Assembly: GCA_965220415.1 (NCBI GenBank)
Contig: OZ244829.1
Location: forward strand, 4,712,001 to 4,776,000
DNA: 64,000 nt
From: JAJDTR01 sp965220415
Lineage (GTDB): Bacteria; Poribacteria; WGA-4E; JAJDTR01
Direction of reading: 5' to 3'
The notes beneath the pieces were generated by a model. That model did no database searches and was not told the DNA's origin. It saw only the letters and a list, made by a program, of their open reading frames with translations. Position 1 is the stretch's first letter. Each line of letters begins with the position of its first letter. The translations under genes and the position numbers were made by a program. Of the stretch, positions 42,984 to 51,725 are shown in pieces.

Positions 42984-44927
42984 TTAATGGTCGAGATTTT
43001 CGATTAACACCGGATTCACTGGCTCGGCGAGATCAAAGCAAAAAATGCGCGAGTAGAAGTACAGTTCAACGTCAAGGCAGCGCTTGATGTTTTCTGCGCG
43101 ACGAAAACCGTGTTGTTCGCCTTCAAACGCAACGTATGCGACAGGAAGGCCTTTCTTCCTTAACGCAGCAACCATTGTCTCTGCTTGGTTTGGTGGGACA
43201 ATTTTATCCTCGAGGCCTTGAAAGAGGACAACCGGGCAAGACAGACAATCTGTGAAGTGAATCGGTGAGCGCTCTAGATAGAGATCTTGACGGTCCGGGT
43301 AGGGGCCAACCAATCGATCTAGGTAACGCGATTCAAACTTGTGGGTATCGGTCACCAACGCTTCGAGATCACTGATGCCATAATAACTGGCTCCAGCCTT
43401 AAAGATGTCATGAAACGTAAGGGCGCACAGCGTGGTGTAACCTCCTGCACTACCCCCGTTTATCGCTACTCGGTGCCTATCAACCTCGTCTTGATCGATA
43501 AGGTACTGAACACCGGATACACAGTCGTCAACATCGACTATTCCCCACTTGCCGTCAAGTCGCTCCCGATATGCGCGTCCATAGCCGGTGCTTCCACCGT
43601 AATTTACATCAAGCACCGCGAAACCGCGACTTGTCCAATACTGTACAGTCAGATCGAGTACGGACGAAGTGGCACCAGTCGGACCGCCATGACTTTTGAC
43701 AAGGACTGGCGGACGTTCCATTGGTGGCGCGACATAATCGGCGTTCTGTGGCGGGTAGAAGTAGCCAAACGCTGTCGTCCTGCCCTTGGTCGGAAACTCA
43801 ATTGCTTCAGTGATGGACAAATGACGAGTGTCAATTTCCAGCGTACTTGACCGACATAGCACTTCTATCTCATGGCTACCGAGATTGAGTTCCACTATTG
43901 AACGCGTTGTCGTCGGGGAACCGGCGCCAAATACGACCCGTCCGGAGGCAACCTGCAACCCCGTTCGCGACATGTCAGTATATGGGAGTTCAATCGGTTT
44001 AAGTCGGTGAATTTCTGTGTCAAGACGACCGAGTTCCCAATTACCTTGCCGATTGTAGATGCAGATGATGCTATTCGCAGACTCAAATCCGTAAGTAGAC
44101 AATCCAAATTCCCAGTGTGGCATCGCGAATTCGGCGTCTGTTTCGTAGAGTGGTTCAATTCGACCTTCGTGCCATTTATAAAGGTTCCACCAGCCTCCCT
44201 GATCGGAGACGAAATGCAGCACGCCTTCAGGGGACCATTCCGGCTGCAATGTAGACGCATCAATCCCGCCGCAGATGCGATGATTCTCCGCCAATGTACC
44301 ATCAGTCTCAAACTGCGCGGTCCACAATTCAGTACTATCCCAGGGCATATTCGGGTGACTCCAACTTATCCACGCGAGTCGAGAACCGTCGGGAGAGAGT
44401 CGAGGAGACGAGTAGAAATCAGCGCCCGAGACTAACACTTTAACATCATGCTCGTCGTTGAGTCCCACACTCACAAGCGTGTTAATTGGTTCTCGGTTGG
44501 ATAGAGAATGATCCTCGCGCACGCAGATGAGTCTTTCGCGATGGCTATCAATGACGCTATCAGCGTAACGCAATTCACCTGCTGGCGTGATTGGCTGGGG
44601 CGCCGCCTTGTCTTTTTGCCGGTAGATACGCTGATCTTCAAAGTTTGAGAAATAGATTGTATTATTGGTTACTGTATATGCCCCACCGCCGTATTCGTGG
44701 ACACGAGTGCGTACATTGAAAGGGGCAATTGTCATAGCAGTGGCATGTCCATCGGGCGTACGACGGACGATAACGCAGCGCCCGCCCTCCTCTGGTCGCA
44801 TTTCAACCCAGTACGTGTCATCGCCATCAATGACAATCTCTCCAAACCGAATTGCCTCTGACACGACAAGGTCCGAGGTAATAGGCGACTTCCATGAACC
44901 ATAGGACGAAACTTGTGATTCAACCAT
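42984..44927 (-). CDS. S9-family prolyl oligopeptidase / acylaminoacyl peptidase
   Basis: About 647 residues from the ATG ending at 44927; a longer frame to 44981 lies inside the preceding gene. The N-terminal half (about 60-390) is beta-propeller-like with repeated SPDGSRLAWISW and WSPEGVLHFVSD strands. The C-terminal half is an alpha/beta hydrolase. The nucleophile Ser is in NGGSAGGYTT, the acid in QGLEDKIVPP and the histidine in EGEQHGFR. There is no signal peptide, so it is likely a cytoplasmic peptidase acting on short or acylated peptides. The start overlaps the end of the VOC gene by 8 nt, indicating translational coupling. Confidence 0.88.
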   Translation of the reverse strand: MVESQVSSYGSWKSPITSDLVVSEAIRFGEIVIDGDDTYWVEMRPEEGGRCVIVRRTPDGHATAMTIAPFNVRTRVHEYGGGAYTVTNNTIYFSNFEDQRIYRQKDKAAPQPITPAGELRYADSVIDSHRERLICVREDHSLSNREPINTLVSVGLNDEHDVKVLVSGADFYSSPRLSPDGSRLAWISWSHPNMPWDSTELWTAQFETDGTLAENHRICGGIDASTLQPEWSPEGVLHFVSDQGGWWNLYKWHEGRIEPLYETDAEFAMPHWEFGLSTYGFESANSIICIYNRQGNWELGRLDTEIHRLKPIELPYTDMSRTGLQVASGRVVFGAGSPTTTRSIVELNLGSHEIEVLCRSSTLEIDTRHLSITEAIEFPTKGRTTAFGYFYPPQNADYVAPPMERPPVLVKSHGGPTGATSSVLDLTVQYWTSRGFAVLDVNYGGSTGYGRAYRERLDGKWGIVDVDDCVSGVQYLIDQDEVDRHRVAINGGSAGGYTTLCALTFHDIFKAGASYYGISDLEALVTDTHKFESRYLDRLVGPYPDRQDLYLERSPIHFTDCLSCPVVLFQGLEDKIVPPNQAETMVAALRKKGLPVAYVAFEGEQHGFRRAENIKRCLDVELYFYSRIFCFDLAEPVNPVLIENLDH

Positions 44928-45489
44928 GTGCCTGTATCTTTTTCCTGACCGGATAGCCCGTGGCTCTCGGTGCCCGCACAATCACAGATATGTGACTGTG
45001 TCGTAAGTATGGGAACCTGTTATCACAGCCCACCCTTTTGTGCCAAATCCAGTAGTTCTGATTCGGATAAGTCGAGATAATTGGTTCCGAAACGGGTTGT
45101 GTTACTTTATACGGGGTCTTCGCGTAAATTTCGACAACGTTGTCGTCAGGATCATAGAAGTAGATGGCAAAAGCAATCCCGTGAGTAACAATGCTTCTAA
45201 TGCGCACTTTCTCCTGTATAAGGTGTTCATGAAACTGTTTCAAAACGTCAAGGTCTTCGACGATGAAGGAAATTTGTTGCACTACCTTTGCTCCAGGAGC
45301 GATATCTCTTCCCGTACAGAGAGCGAGTTCGTGGTGTTCTTCATCCGGTCGTGCACTCAGGAAAGTCATCTGTCCGTCTGGGGATTCGTCTGTGATGGCA
45401 AGACCAAGGATTCGAGTATAGAAATCTTTCGATTTCTGCAAATCTGTGCAATAAAGCCCTACATGCCCAAGTGCTTTTACAGATAGCAT
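44920..45489 (-). CDS. VOC (glyoxalase/bleomycin resistance/dioxygenase) family protein
   Basis: A 189-residue protein. Residues 1-130 contain two beta-alpha-beta-beta-beta units with metal-ligand-like positions: His in LGHVGLYCTDL, His in the EEHHELAL strand, and Glu in NVVEIYAKTPY. These fit the vicinal-oxygen-chelate fold of glyoxalases and extradiol dioxygenases. The last 55 residues (after about 135) are not typical of the fold and may be a divergent tail. AAGGA precedes the ATG. It is coupled to the S9 peptidase gene. Substrate not inferable. Confidence 0.8.
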   Translation of the reverse strand: MLSVKALGHVGLYCTDLQKSKDFYTRILGLAITDESPDGQMTFLSARPDEEHHELALCTGRDIAPGAKVVQQISFIVEDLDVLKQFHEHLIQEKVRIRSIVTHGIAFAIYFYDPDDNVVEIYAKTPYKVTQPVSEPIISTYPNQNYWIWHKRVGCDNRFPYLRHSHISVIVRAPRATGYPVRKKIQAHG

Positions 45490-45581
45490 TACGTCCTTCT
45501 TTCGTTAAAATATCAGCTAAACTCGTTAGTCGTAGGTTCCTCCGTAGCAAAGCAGCACGCCATCGAGAAGTTGATGTTAAT

Positions 45582-46241
45582 TTATCCTCGAGTTGGGGTT
45601 ATCCCGCCTAAGGCGCCAATTGATTCCATAACCATTTGGCTCATGCTGTTGTACATGAGGCGTTTATCTTTAATCTTTTGGGCCTCACTGAAGTCTATCG
45701 GAGGTCCAAAGTGTGTAGCAAGTTTTGCAGGTCTAATCCATTTTGACCATCGCGGCATAAGGTAATTCGCTCCCTCAAGATAAACAGGAATGGCAGGGAC
45801 ATCTGCGTTGTGGATAATGAAACTAACACCATCACGGGCTTTGCCTAAACTGCCATCCTTGCTACGCGTACCCTCGGGGAAGATTAGAACGGCATGACCT
45901 TCCTTCAAGAGAGAAATCGTATACTTTAATGCCCTACGGTCCGCTGAACCGCGTTTCACTGGATAGGCGTTATGTAATTCCAATATTTTCCCTAGTAGCG
46001 GCACACTAAAAATGTTGTCCCGCGCCATGAAAAAAAATTCACGTCTAGCCGTAGTTCCAACGATAAACGGATCCAGATAGCTGACATGGTTGGACAGCAG
46101 TAGCACACCGCCTTTGCGAGGGACGTGCTCGTTGCCGTGCGCTTCAAGTTCGCACAGTCCTCCCAGAGCGGCGCCGAGGCATCGTTGGCTCCACCGGTAG
46201 GGCACAGAATCCGTCCAAAAGCTAAACTGCTGGTATCTCAT
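45582..46241 (-). CDS. plsC: 1-acyl-sn-glycerol-3-phosphate acyltransferase
   Basis: A 219-residue membrane-associated enzyme that acylates lysophosphatidate to phosphatidate in phospholipid synthesis. The acyltransferase signatures NHVSYLD (51-57), YPVKRGSADRRA (substrate region) and FPEGTRS (121-127) are intact, with VPAIPVYLEGA beyond. Length is normal for PlsC. Its ATG overlaps the stop of cmk by 4 nt (46238-46241), so the two form an operon, an arrangement seen in many bacteria. Confidence 0.92.
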   Translation of the reverse strand: MRYQQFSFWTDSVPYRWSQRCLGAALGGLCELEAHGNEHVPRKGGVLLLSNHVSYLDPFIVGTTARREFFFMARDNIFSVPLLGKILELHNAYPVKRGSADRRALKYTISLLKEGHAVLIFPEGTRSKDGSLGKARDGVSFIIHNADVPAIPVYLEGANYLMPRWSKWIRPAKLATHFGPPIDFSEAQKIKDKRLMYNSMSQMVMESIGALGGITPTRG

Positions 46242-46903
46242 GAGTGTGCTTCTATCTGTTTGATAATAGATTCTACAACCTGATTCAGTGTTTTGTCCGT
46301 GGTGTCAATGATGATTGCATCATCGGCGGTCCGCAAAGGGCTGTGTGCACGGGACAGGTCCTTTTCGTCTCGTACCCTAATCTCCCGTTGAATCTGTTCG
46401 ATTGTGCAAGCAATTTTTTTTGCTTTCAACTCAAGGAAGCGACGCTTAGCTCGTTCCTGAACTGACGCATCCAAGTAAAATTTTACCTCTGCATCTGGGA
46501 AAACAACGGTGGTTACATCACGTCCTTCAACGACAATTCCACCGTCCTTGCCAATCCGACGTTGTTGCTTTACCATGGCTTTGCGCACCTCAGGAATCCT
46601 AGCTATTTCAACCACTGCTTTGTCAATTTCCGGAGTCTGAATCAGGTCTGATACATCTTCACCATTCAGGAGCGTAATCTTACCATTGTCGGCGAAGTCA
46701 ATTCGGCAACTGTGTGCCAACTCAATAAGTTTCTCCATATCCGTGCACGTCACATTCGCCGAGACCGCAAGTAGCGCCACTGCTCGATACATTGCTCCCG
46801 AATTGAGAAACAAGTAACCCATCTTCTCGGCAATCTGTCTTGCCACGGTGCTCTTTCCGGATCCCGCAGGGCCATCCATCGCGATAGTCAGAAATTTACG
46901 CAT
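46238..46903 (-). CDS. cmk: Cytidylate kinase
   Basis: A 221-residue nucleoside monophosphate kinase phosphorylating CMP/dCMP. The P-loop DGPAGSGKST (10-19), YLFLNSGAMYRAVALLA, VVEGRDVTTVVFPDAEVKF and the lid RDEKDLSRAHSPLR are diagnostic. AAAGGA lies 3 nt before ATG. First gene of the cmk-plsC operon. A more distant cytidylate-kinase-like paralog is at 59298-59963. Confidence 0.95.
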   Translation of the reverse strand: MRKFLTIAMDGPAGSGKSTVARQIAEKMGYLFLNSGAMYRAVALLAVSANVTCTDMEKLIELAHSCRIDFADNGKITLLNGEDVSDLIQTPEIDKAVVEIARIPEVRKAMVKQQRRIGKDGGIVVEGRDVTTVVFPDAEVKFYLDASVQERAKRRFLELKAKKIACTIEQIQREIRVRDEKDLSRAHSPLRTADDAIIIDTTDKTLNQVVESIIKQIEAHS

Positions 46904-47147
46904 TTGTCCTTTCGATCATGTCAGAAGAATCTCAGTAGTCATTGGCTTCGCAATTTTAAATCTGTAGATGGCGCGCCGTGTAGTCATGCGCAAAACTCCA
47001 TTCTGTCGTTGTATTTCTCTAGGAATTCAAAACCATGCCATTATATCACAGGCGTAGTGGAGGTGTAACCGCAAATTTCTTTCGACGATGTAGGTGTGCT
47101 GCACGAACTAGAATAACAGGATTGCTGATTTGTACGTAACCTATGTG

Positions 47148-48881
47148 TCAGATTCTAAAAATTTCTCCCAGTCGACCGCCGAGTGCCCGTCCGGCACCTA
47201 TCAAACATCCAATCAGTATCACCATCCCCACTACCCCAAGTGCACTAGCAATGTATTCCCCACCGACAGGACGCTGTGAGAGACTCCATATAGCTTTGGT
47301 AATAGGGCTGTACTCATCTCGCATTGCCAGTACCAAACTGTCGCTTACTTCCAACATGGAGAACGAAAAAACCAGAATCGATCCGGCAATCAAATTTGCG
47401 ATAATGAGTGGGAACGTAATCTTGTAAAGGGTATGGGCCGGGTTTGCGCCCAAATTCTGTGACGCCTCCTCATACGTGACACTTGTCTGCTGCAGTCCAG
47501 CATAAATTGAGCGTAGCATGTATGGTAGGCGTCTCACAGAGTAGCTAACGATCAACAGCAGCGTAGGATTTTGGCGTGGATCGATAACGGTGATTACGCT
47601 CTCCGGCATATGGCGAAGTACAGGCGATGTATCCGCAAAACTACCCACGTAGCCGAAAGCAAGTACGATACCGGGGAGTGCTAATGGCAACATCGCTAGC
47701 GCATCAAGCAGGTTACTAAATGGCGGACGTTTGCGGGTGAGTAGATAAGCAATTGCTATTCCCATCGCAAGTGCGAGTAGCGTGCTGAAGATACTGTATT
47801 TGAAACTGTTTAGAATGCTAGGAAGTGTATCTTCATGTGTAAAGACTGTTAGGTAATGCTCGATTGTATAACTCTTGGGCAAAATGCTTAACCGCCACTG
47901 ACTGGCGTCGGGCGTTAACGAAACTAGCACAACACTGATATGCGGTAGTAACGCCACGAAGGTCAGTCCAACGACGAATAAGTAAATTGCCGTACACATC
48001 GGTATGTTCGCCGTAATCTCACGCGACCCAACATGTCCGCGTCCAATCATCTCATAATTTCTTCCGCCTGTCCATCGCTTGGATATATAGAAAGCCGAAG
48101 CTGTTAGTACGACTATCAATACCACTAGTGCGTATCCCATCGGATTAACATTTGCGTCGGTAACCTGCCGAAAGATTCGCACCGCAATGACTTCATTGTA
48201 TTCGAAAATCAAGGGTGTACCCAAATCCGTGAAAGCCCAGATAAATACCAGAATAGCGCCCGCAAAGTATCCAGGCATCATGAGTGGGACTGTTACCGTC
48301 CAGAAGAGTTTGGATCGTGATGCTCCCATGTTCTCCGCCGCTTCTTCTAAACTTGGATCGATATTCGCTAACGCGGCAGCAACGCTGAGATACATAATTG
48401 GATAAAGATGCAACGTTGCCATTAGTACGACACCCCAGAAACCGCCGCCAAACCAGTCAACTGGGTGGCTAAGATTAATAACTCCTATCTTTGACAGCAA
48501 CATGTTCACGCTGCCGTACAAACCAAAGAACATCTTCATGCCGATTGCGCCGACAAAAGGGGGCATAATCATTGGCACAAGAATCACCCCCTGCATCAAC
48601 CTGCGCCCTGGGAATCGATAGCGGGTAAAAAAGTACGCGAGCGGTAAACTCACCAAAGTTGTCGCCAAGGTGACGAACACGCCAAGCTTGAAACTGTTAA
48701 TCACCAATGCGCGCGTATTGGCATCCGTAACCATCAATTGAAAATAGGTGAGCGTAAAACGGCCATCAATCCAGAAAGCAGCTTTGAAGATGTAGAGCAG
48801 GGGATATATCAGAAAAGCGACAAAAAAGAGAAGAATGGGGAATAGAATGATGTGAACGGAGTGTTTGGTGTTCCAAGTCAT
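47148..48881 (-). CDS. Iron(III)/ThiP-type ABC transporter permease, fused double domain
   Basis: A 577-residue protein with about twelve hydrophobic segments in two binding-protein-dependent permease halves. Each half carries the EAA loop that contacts the ATPase: EEAAENMGASRSKLFWTVTV (half 1) and EEASQNLGANPAHTLYKITF (half 2). Fused permeases of this kind serve ferric iron (FbpB/SfuB) or thiamine (ThiP) uptake. No binding protein or ATPase gene is adjacent, so the substrate is open and partners must be elsewhere. The truncated ATPase at 63907 is too far away to assign. Weak ribosome site (AGG). Confidence 0.87.
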   Translation of the reverse strand: MTWNTKHSVHIILFPILLFFVAFLIYPLLYIFKAAFWIDGRFTLTYFQLMVTDANTRALVINSFKLGVFVTLATTLVSLPLAYFFTRYRFPGRRLMQGVILVPMIMPPFVGAIGMKMFFGLYGSVNMLLSKIGVINLSHPVDWFGGGFWGVVLMATLHLYPIMYLSVAAALANIDPSLEEAAENMGASRSKLFWTVTVPLMMPGYFAGAILVFIWAFTDLGTPLIFEYNEVIAVRIFRQVTDANVNPMGYALVVLIVVLTASAFYISKRWTGGRNYEMIGRGHVGSREITANIPMCTAIYLFVVGLTFVALLPHISVVLVSLTPDASQWRLSILPKSYTIEHYLTVFTHEDTLPSILNSFKYSIFSTLLALAMGIAIAYLLTRKRPPFSNLLDALAMLPLALPGIVLAFGYVGSFADTSPVLRHMPESVITVIDPRQNPTLLLIVSYSVRRLPYMLRSIYAGLQQTSVTYEEASQNLGANPAHTLYKITFPLIIANLIAGSILVFSFSMLEVSDSLVLAMRDEYSPITKAIWSLSQRPVGGEYIASALGVVGMVILIGCLIGAGRALGGRLGEIFRI

Positions 48882-48899
48882 TAGTAACCTGCGAACGTT

Positions 48900-49142
48900 T
48901 TAATTTCTGCCTGTGTCGGCATTCCGACCGAATCGATACTGCGACAATCGTAGCAGAATCCATCTCAGAGTTGTTTCTCTAAAATGTTTATAGTCAAGAT
49001 TGTACAGGAACTGGTGATGAATGTTATTCGATTCAAAATAGCATAAGCCCAAGTGGAGCCCTTCATCAGTTTTTTCGTGAACAAGACGAGGCAAATCTTT
49101 CATCTGTTCCTCTACGTACCATCGCACTTTACCTAGGTCCAT
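48900..49142 (-). CDS. Hypothetical 80-aa protein
   Basis: A short frame starting with the ATG that immediately follows the stop of the hydroxylase gene (stop and start are contiguous), suggesting translational coupling. It has a charged N-terminus (VRWYVEEQMKDLPRLVHEKTD), a mixed middle and a basic C-terminus. No membrane segment and no recognised family. It ends 18 nt before the permease start. Could be genuine on the strength of the coupling. Confidence 0.45.
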   Translation of the reverse strand: MDLGKVRWYVEEQMKDLPRLVHEKTDEGLHLGLCYFESNNIHHQFLYNLDYKHFRETTLRWILLRLSQYRFGRNADTGRN

Positions 49143-49952
49143 TTATTTTTCTCTACTTCTAAACGGGGTTCTCAACATTCCCAAGATAGTCTGCCACTTC
49201 AAGTCGTCAAATTCAAGCAATCCGAACTCAATTGCTCCCACATCCTCACGTCTGCGGAACGTATACGCCAATCGATCCCAAAACGAAAAGACACTCGAGT
49301 AGTTAGAATCCGTTTCAAGTTGAATGCGAGAGTGATGCACACGATGCATGTTGGGAGACACAATGATTGCTCTAAGCAACCGATCCCATCGTTCGGGCAA
49401 ATTGACGTTGCTATGATGAAATTGAATTACCGGTAGCAACATCACTTCGTACAGAACCAACTGCCACAATTCAATGCCTAACAGAGGGATTACCCCAAGT
49501 CTCAATACTGAGGAGAGAATCAGTTCGCCGATGTGAAATCGCGTGGCTGACGTGACATCAATTTCACGATCACTATGATGCATACGGTGAAATCGCCAGA
49601 GAAACGGAATCTCGTGATTGGCGCGATGCCAAAGATACATCCAACCATCAAACAGAAGAAGCGCTATCCCGGTTTCTATTGCCGGCGGCAAATCCAGAAT
49701 ATTCAAGAGTCCAAAGTTCTCGTTGTGATTCCAAGCGGCAACCACCGCCATGATGCCAGAGAACATTAAGGCAATGACCGCGACGTTGAATAGCGCAATG
49801 AGTAGATTTCTGCTTGCGTGCTTCAGGCGATTCCCATGACGTTCGTGGTATAGAGGTAACCATGTTTCTAAACACCAGAGAAACACCAAAACTGCGATTG
49901 TCAGAACTGTTTTGAGGTGGCCAAGGGGCGTGGTCACAGTAGTGTCCGTCAT
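49143..49952 (-). CDS. Sterol desaturase / fatty acid hydroxylase superfamily protein
   Basis: About 269 residues from the ATG at 49952; a TTG 18 nt upstream is possible. Four to five membrane segments carry the histidine clusters of the membrane di-iron family: HRANHEIPFLWRFHRMHHSD (HxxxH and HxxHH) and MHRVHHS, plus a partial HFHHSN. These enzymes hydroxylate or desaturate lipids, sterols or hopanoid-like molecules using oxygen. Substrate cannot be predicted. It is followed directly by the 80-residue hypothetical gene. Confidence 0.88.
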   Translation of the reverse strand: MTDTTVTTPLGHLKTVLTIAVLVFLWCLETWLPLYHERHGNRLKHASRNLLIALFNVAVIALMFSGIMAVVAAWNHNENFGLLNILDLPPAIETGIALLLFDGWMYLWHRANHEIPFLWRFHRMHHSDREIDVTSATRFHIGELILSSVLRLGVIPLLGIELWQLVLYEVMLLPVIQFHHSNVNLPERWDRLLRAIIVSPNMHRVHHSRIQLETDSNYSSVFSFWDRLAYTFRRREDVGAIEFGLLEFDDLKWQTILGMLRTPFRSREK

Positions 49953-50065
49953 TGTCTGCCCATGGGGCAATCTTCAAAATTACGACGCACGAGATTCCGG
50001 CTCGACTTTCATAACTATTTGCAAATTTCGTTTCAGTGACGTAGTTTCGCTCTCGTTCTTGGTGA

Positions 50066-50992
50066 TTAGCCGAGATTCATCTCCATAAGGCGATTTACGA
50101 CATCGTCGGGCGATGTGAACAGAGATAGATCTATCCATTCAATTCGAGAATCTCCACGGAACCATGTCAACTGACGTTTCGCAAACTGGCGAGTGTTCTG
50201 TTTAAGCAGTGCAACAGCTTCGAACAACGTTAGTTTCCCGTCGAGGTAGTTGATAATCTCTTTATATCCAAAACTACGCAAGGCAACGCAATCGGACGAA
50301 TAACCCGCGTAAAGTATGCTTTTAACCTCCTCAACCAGGCCGACTGCCATCATCCGATCGGCACGGACTTCGATCCGATTGTAAAGTTCCCCTCGAGACA
50401 TGTTCAAACCGAAAGCGCGAAATTCATAACGCGCGTCAGTGTTTTTCCACTGTACTTGAAGCTCCGAAATTGGCTTACCGGTTAGTTCGTAAACTTCTAG
50501 CGCCCGGATGGTTCGAACCATATTATTAGGATGGATACGCGCAGCGGAGGCGGGATCGCACTGGTGCAATCGTTCATGTAGTCTTAATACACCGTTCTCT
50601 GTTGCCTCCCGCCGAAGCCGTTCACGAATAGCGAAATCAGCCCCAGGACCGGGAAAAATGCCATCAACCAAAGCGCGAAAGTATAAACCTGCGCCGCCTA
50701 CAACCAGTGCAGGCCGGTGGCGCTCACGAATATCCGCAAGCACTTCGTCACCGAGCCGCTGATAATCTGCAACGGAGAATGGCTGATCGATATCAACACA
50801 ATCAATTAAATGGTGCGGTATTGCTTCTCGCTGTACAGGCGTTGGCTTTGCAGTGCCGATATTCATTTGGCGGTAAAGTTGCCGCGAATCTAGTGAAACA
50901 ATCTCGGCATTCATCCGCCGTGCGAGTCGGATAGCGATTTCGGTTTTCCCAGTGGCGGTGGGTCCAAGAATGAATGTCAACGGAGAGTTCAT
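50066..50992 (-). CDS. miaA: tRNA dimethylallyltransferase
   Basis: A 308-residue enzyme adding a dimethylallyl group to A37 of tRNAs that read UNN codons. The P-loop GPTATGKT (10-17), SLDSRQLYRQMNIGTAKP, PHHLIDCVD, VGGAGLYFRALVDG and the C-terminal tRNA-binding TRQFAKRQLTWFRGD are all present. Length is typical. It follows the SUMF1-like gene by 25 nt and may be co-transcribed with it and the NtrC-type regulator gene upstream. Confidence 0.95.
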   Translation of the reverse strand: MNSPLTFILGPTATGKTEIAIRLARRMNAEIVSLDSRQLYRQMNIGTAKPTPVQREAIPHHLIDCVDIDQPFSVADYQRLGDEVLADIRERHRPALVVGGAGLYFRALVDGIFPGPGADFAIRERLRREATENGVLRLHERLHQCDPASAARIHPNNMVRTIRALEVYELTGKPISELQVQWKNTDARYEFRAFGLNMSRGELYNRIEVRADRMMAVGLVEEVKSILYAGYSSDCVALRSFGYKEIINYLDGKLTLFEAVALLKQNTRQFAKRQLTWFRGDSRIEWIDLSLFTSPDDVVNRLMEMNLG

Positions 50993-51017
50993 AGAAACAA
51001 GTTTTCTATTCTTCGGT

Positions 51018-51722
51018 TCACTCGATTGTCATCGCGCACCGGAATCCAAAATCGCTAAACTGTTTCTCAGGTGCAAGGCTACTTCGAGCTGCGCACCGTG
51101 CGAATCGCACACGGTGACGCCAGGAACCTCCTCGCGCCACACGGCGGTTGCCATGTGCTGGTCCTTGTGGATTACGGTACGGCGATGTATCATAATATCG
51201 TGCATCGTATGCGTCTGCGCACCACTCATGCACACCCTCCGACATATTGTACAAACCGTAGCCGTTCGGCCCCTCTGTTCCAACGGGTGAAAGTGTTGAA
51301 TTTCGTCCGCCGAACAGATTGGCTGGCAGTTCATTTCCCCAAGGATATTCCTGTCCTTCCAGTCCGCCACGCGCTGCTTTCTCGCGTTCCGCCTCTGATG
51401 GCAGGCGAAACGGTTTGCCAGTCAAGCCGCGAATCCATTCACAATAAGCAATTGCATCATACCAACTTGGTCCGACAACGGGTTGGTCAGGGTGTCGGAA
51501 GCTCGAGCAATTCCAAAACGGAGGAGGATGGCGTCCGGATGCTTGAATGAATAATGAATATTCTTTATTAGTAATTGGTAACGTTGCCAATGCAAAACTG
51601 TCAATCCATACACGATGTACCGGTACCTCGTTAACCGCGCCGACCTCACTTCCCATCAGAAATTCACCCTCAAAAATAGCAACCATCTTCGGCTCGACAT
51701 AATCATGGGGCGGTGACAGCAT
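51018..51722 (-). CDS. SUMF1/FGE-fold protein lacking the catalytic cysteines
   Basis: A 234-residue protein with the formylglycine-generating-enzyme fold: GEFLMGSEVGAVNEVPVHRV, PVVGPSWYDAIAYCEW, RLPSEAEREKAARGG, YPWGN, NGYGLYNMSEGVHEWCAD, RVARGGSW and the final FGFRCAM. True FGE has two cysteines just after RGGS (pattern C...C.R.R). Here the segment is RGGSWRHRVRFARCAAR, so those cysteines are missing or displaced and formylglycine formation is unlikely. Related domains serve as ligand-binding or structural modules, including in kinases and retroelement variable proteins. No signal peptide. It starts 3 nt after the response-regulator stop with GGAG 6 nt upstream. Confidence 0.85.
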   Translation of the reverse strand: MLSPPHDYVEPKMVAIFEGEFLMGSEVGAVNEVPVHRVWIDSFALATLPITNKEYSLFIQASGRHPPPFWNCSSFRHPDQPVVGPSWYDAIAYCEWIRGLTGKPFRLPSEAEREKAARGGLEGQEYPWGNELPANLFGGRNSTLSPVGTEGPNGYGLYNMSEGVHEWCADAYDARYYDTSPYRNPQGPAHGNRRVARGGSWRHRVRFARCAARSSLAPEKQFSDFGFRCAMTIE

Positions 51723-51725
51723 ACT

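Noticed and set aside
47148..48881. Complete iron-uptake operon
   Set aside because: Only the permease is present; no binding-protein or ATPase gene adjoins it, so the operon is not claimed.
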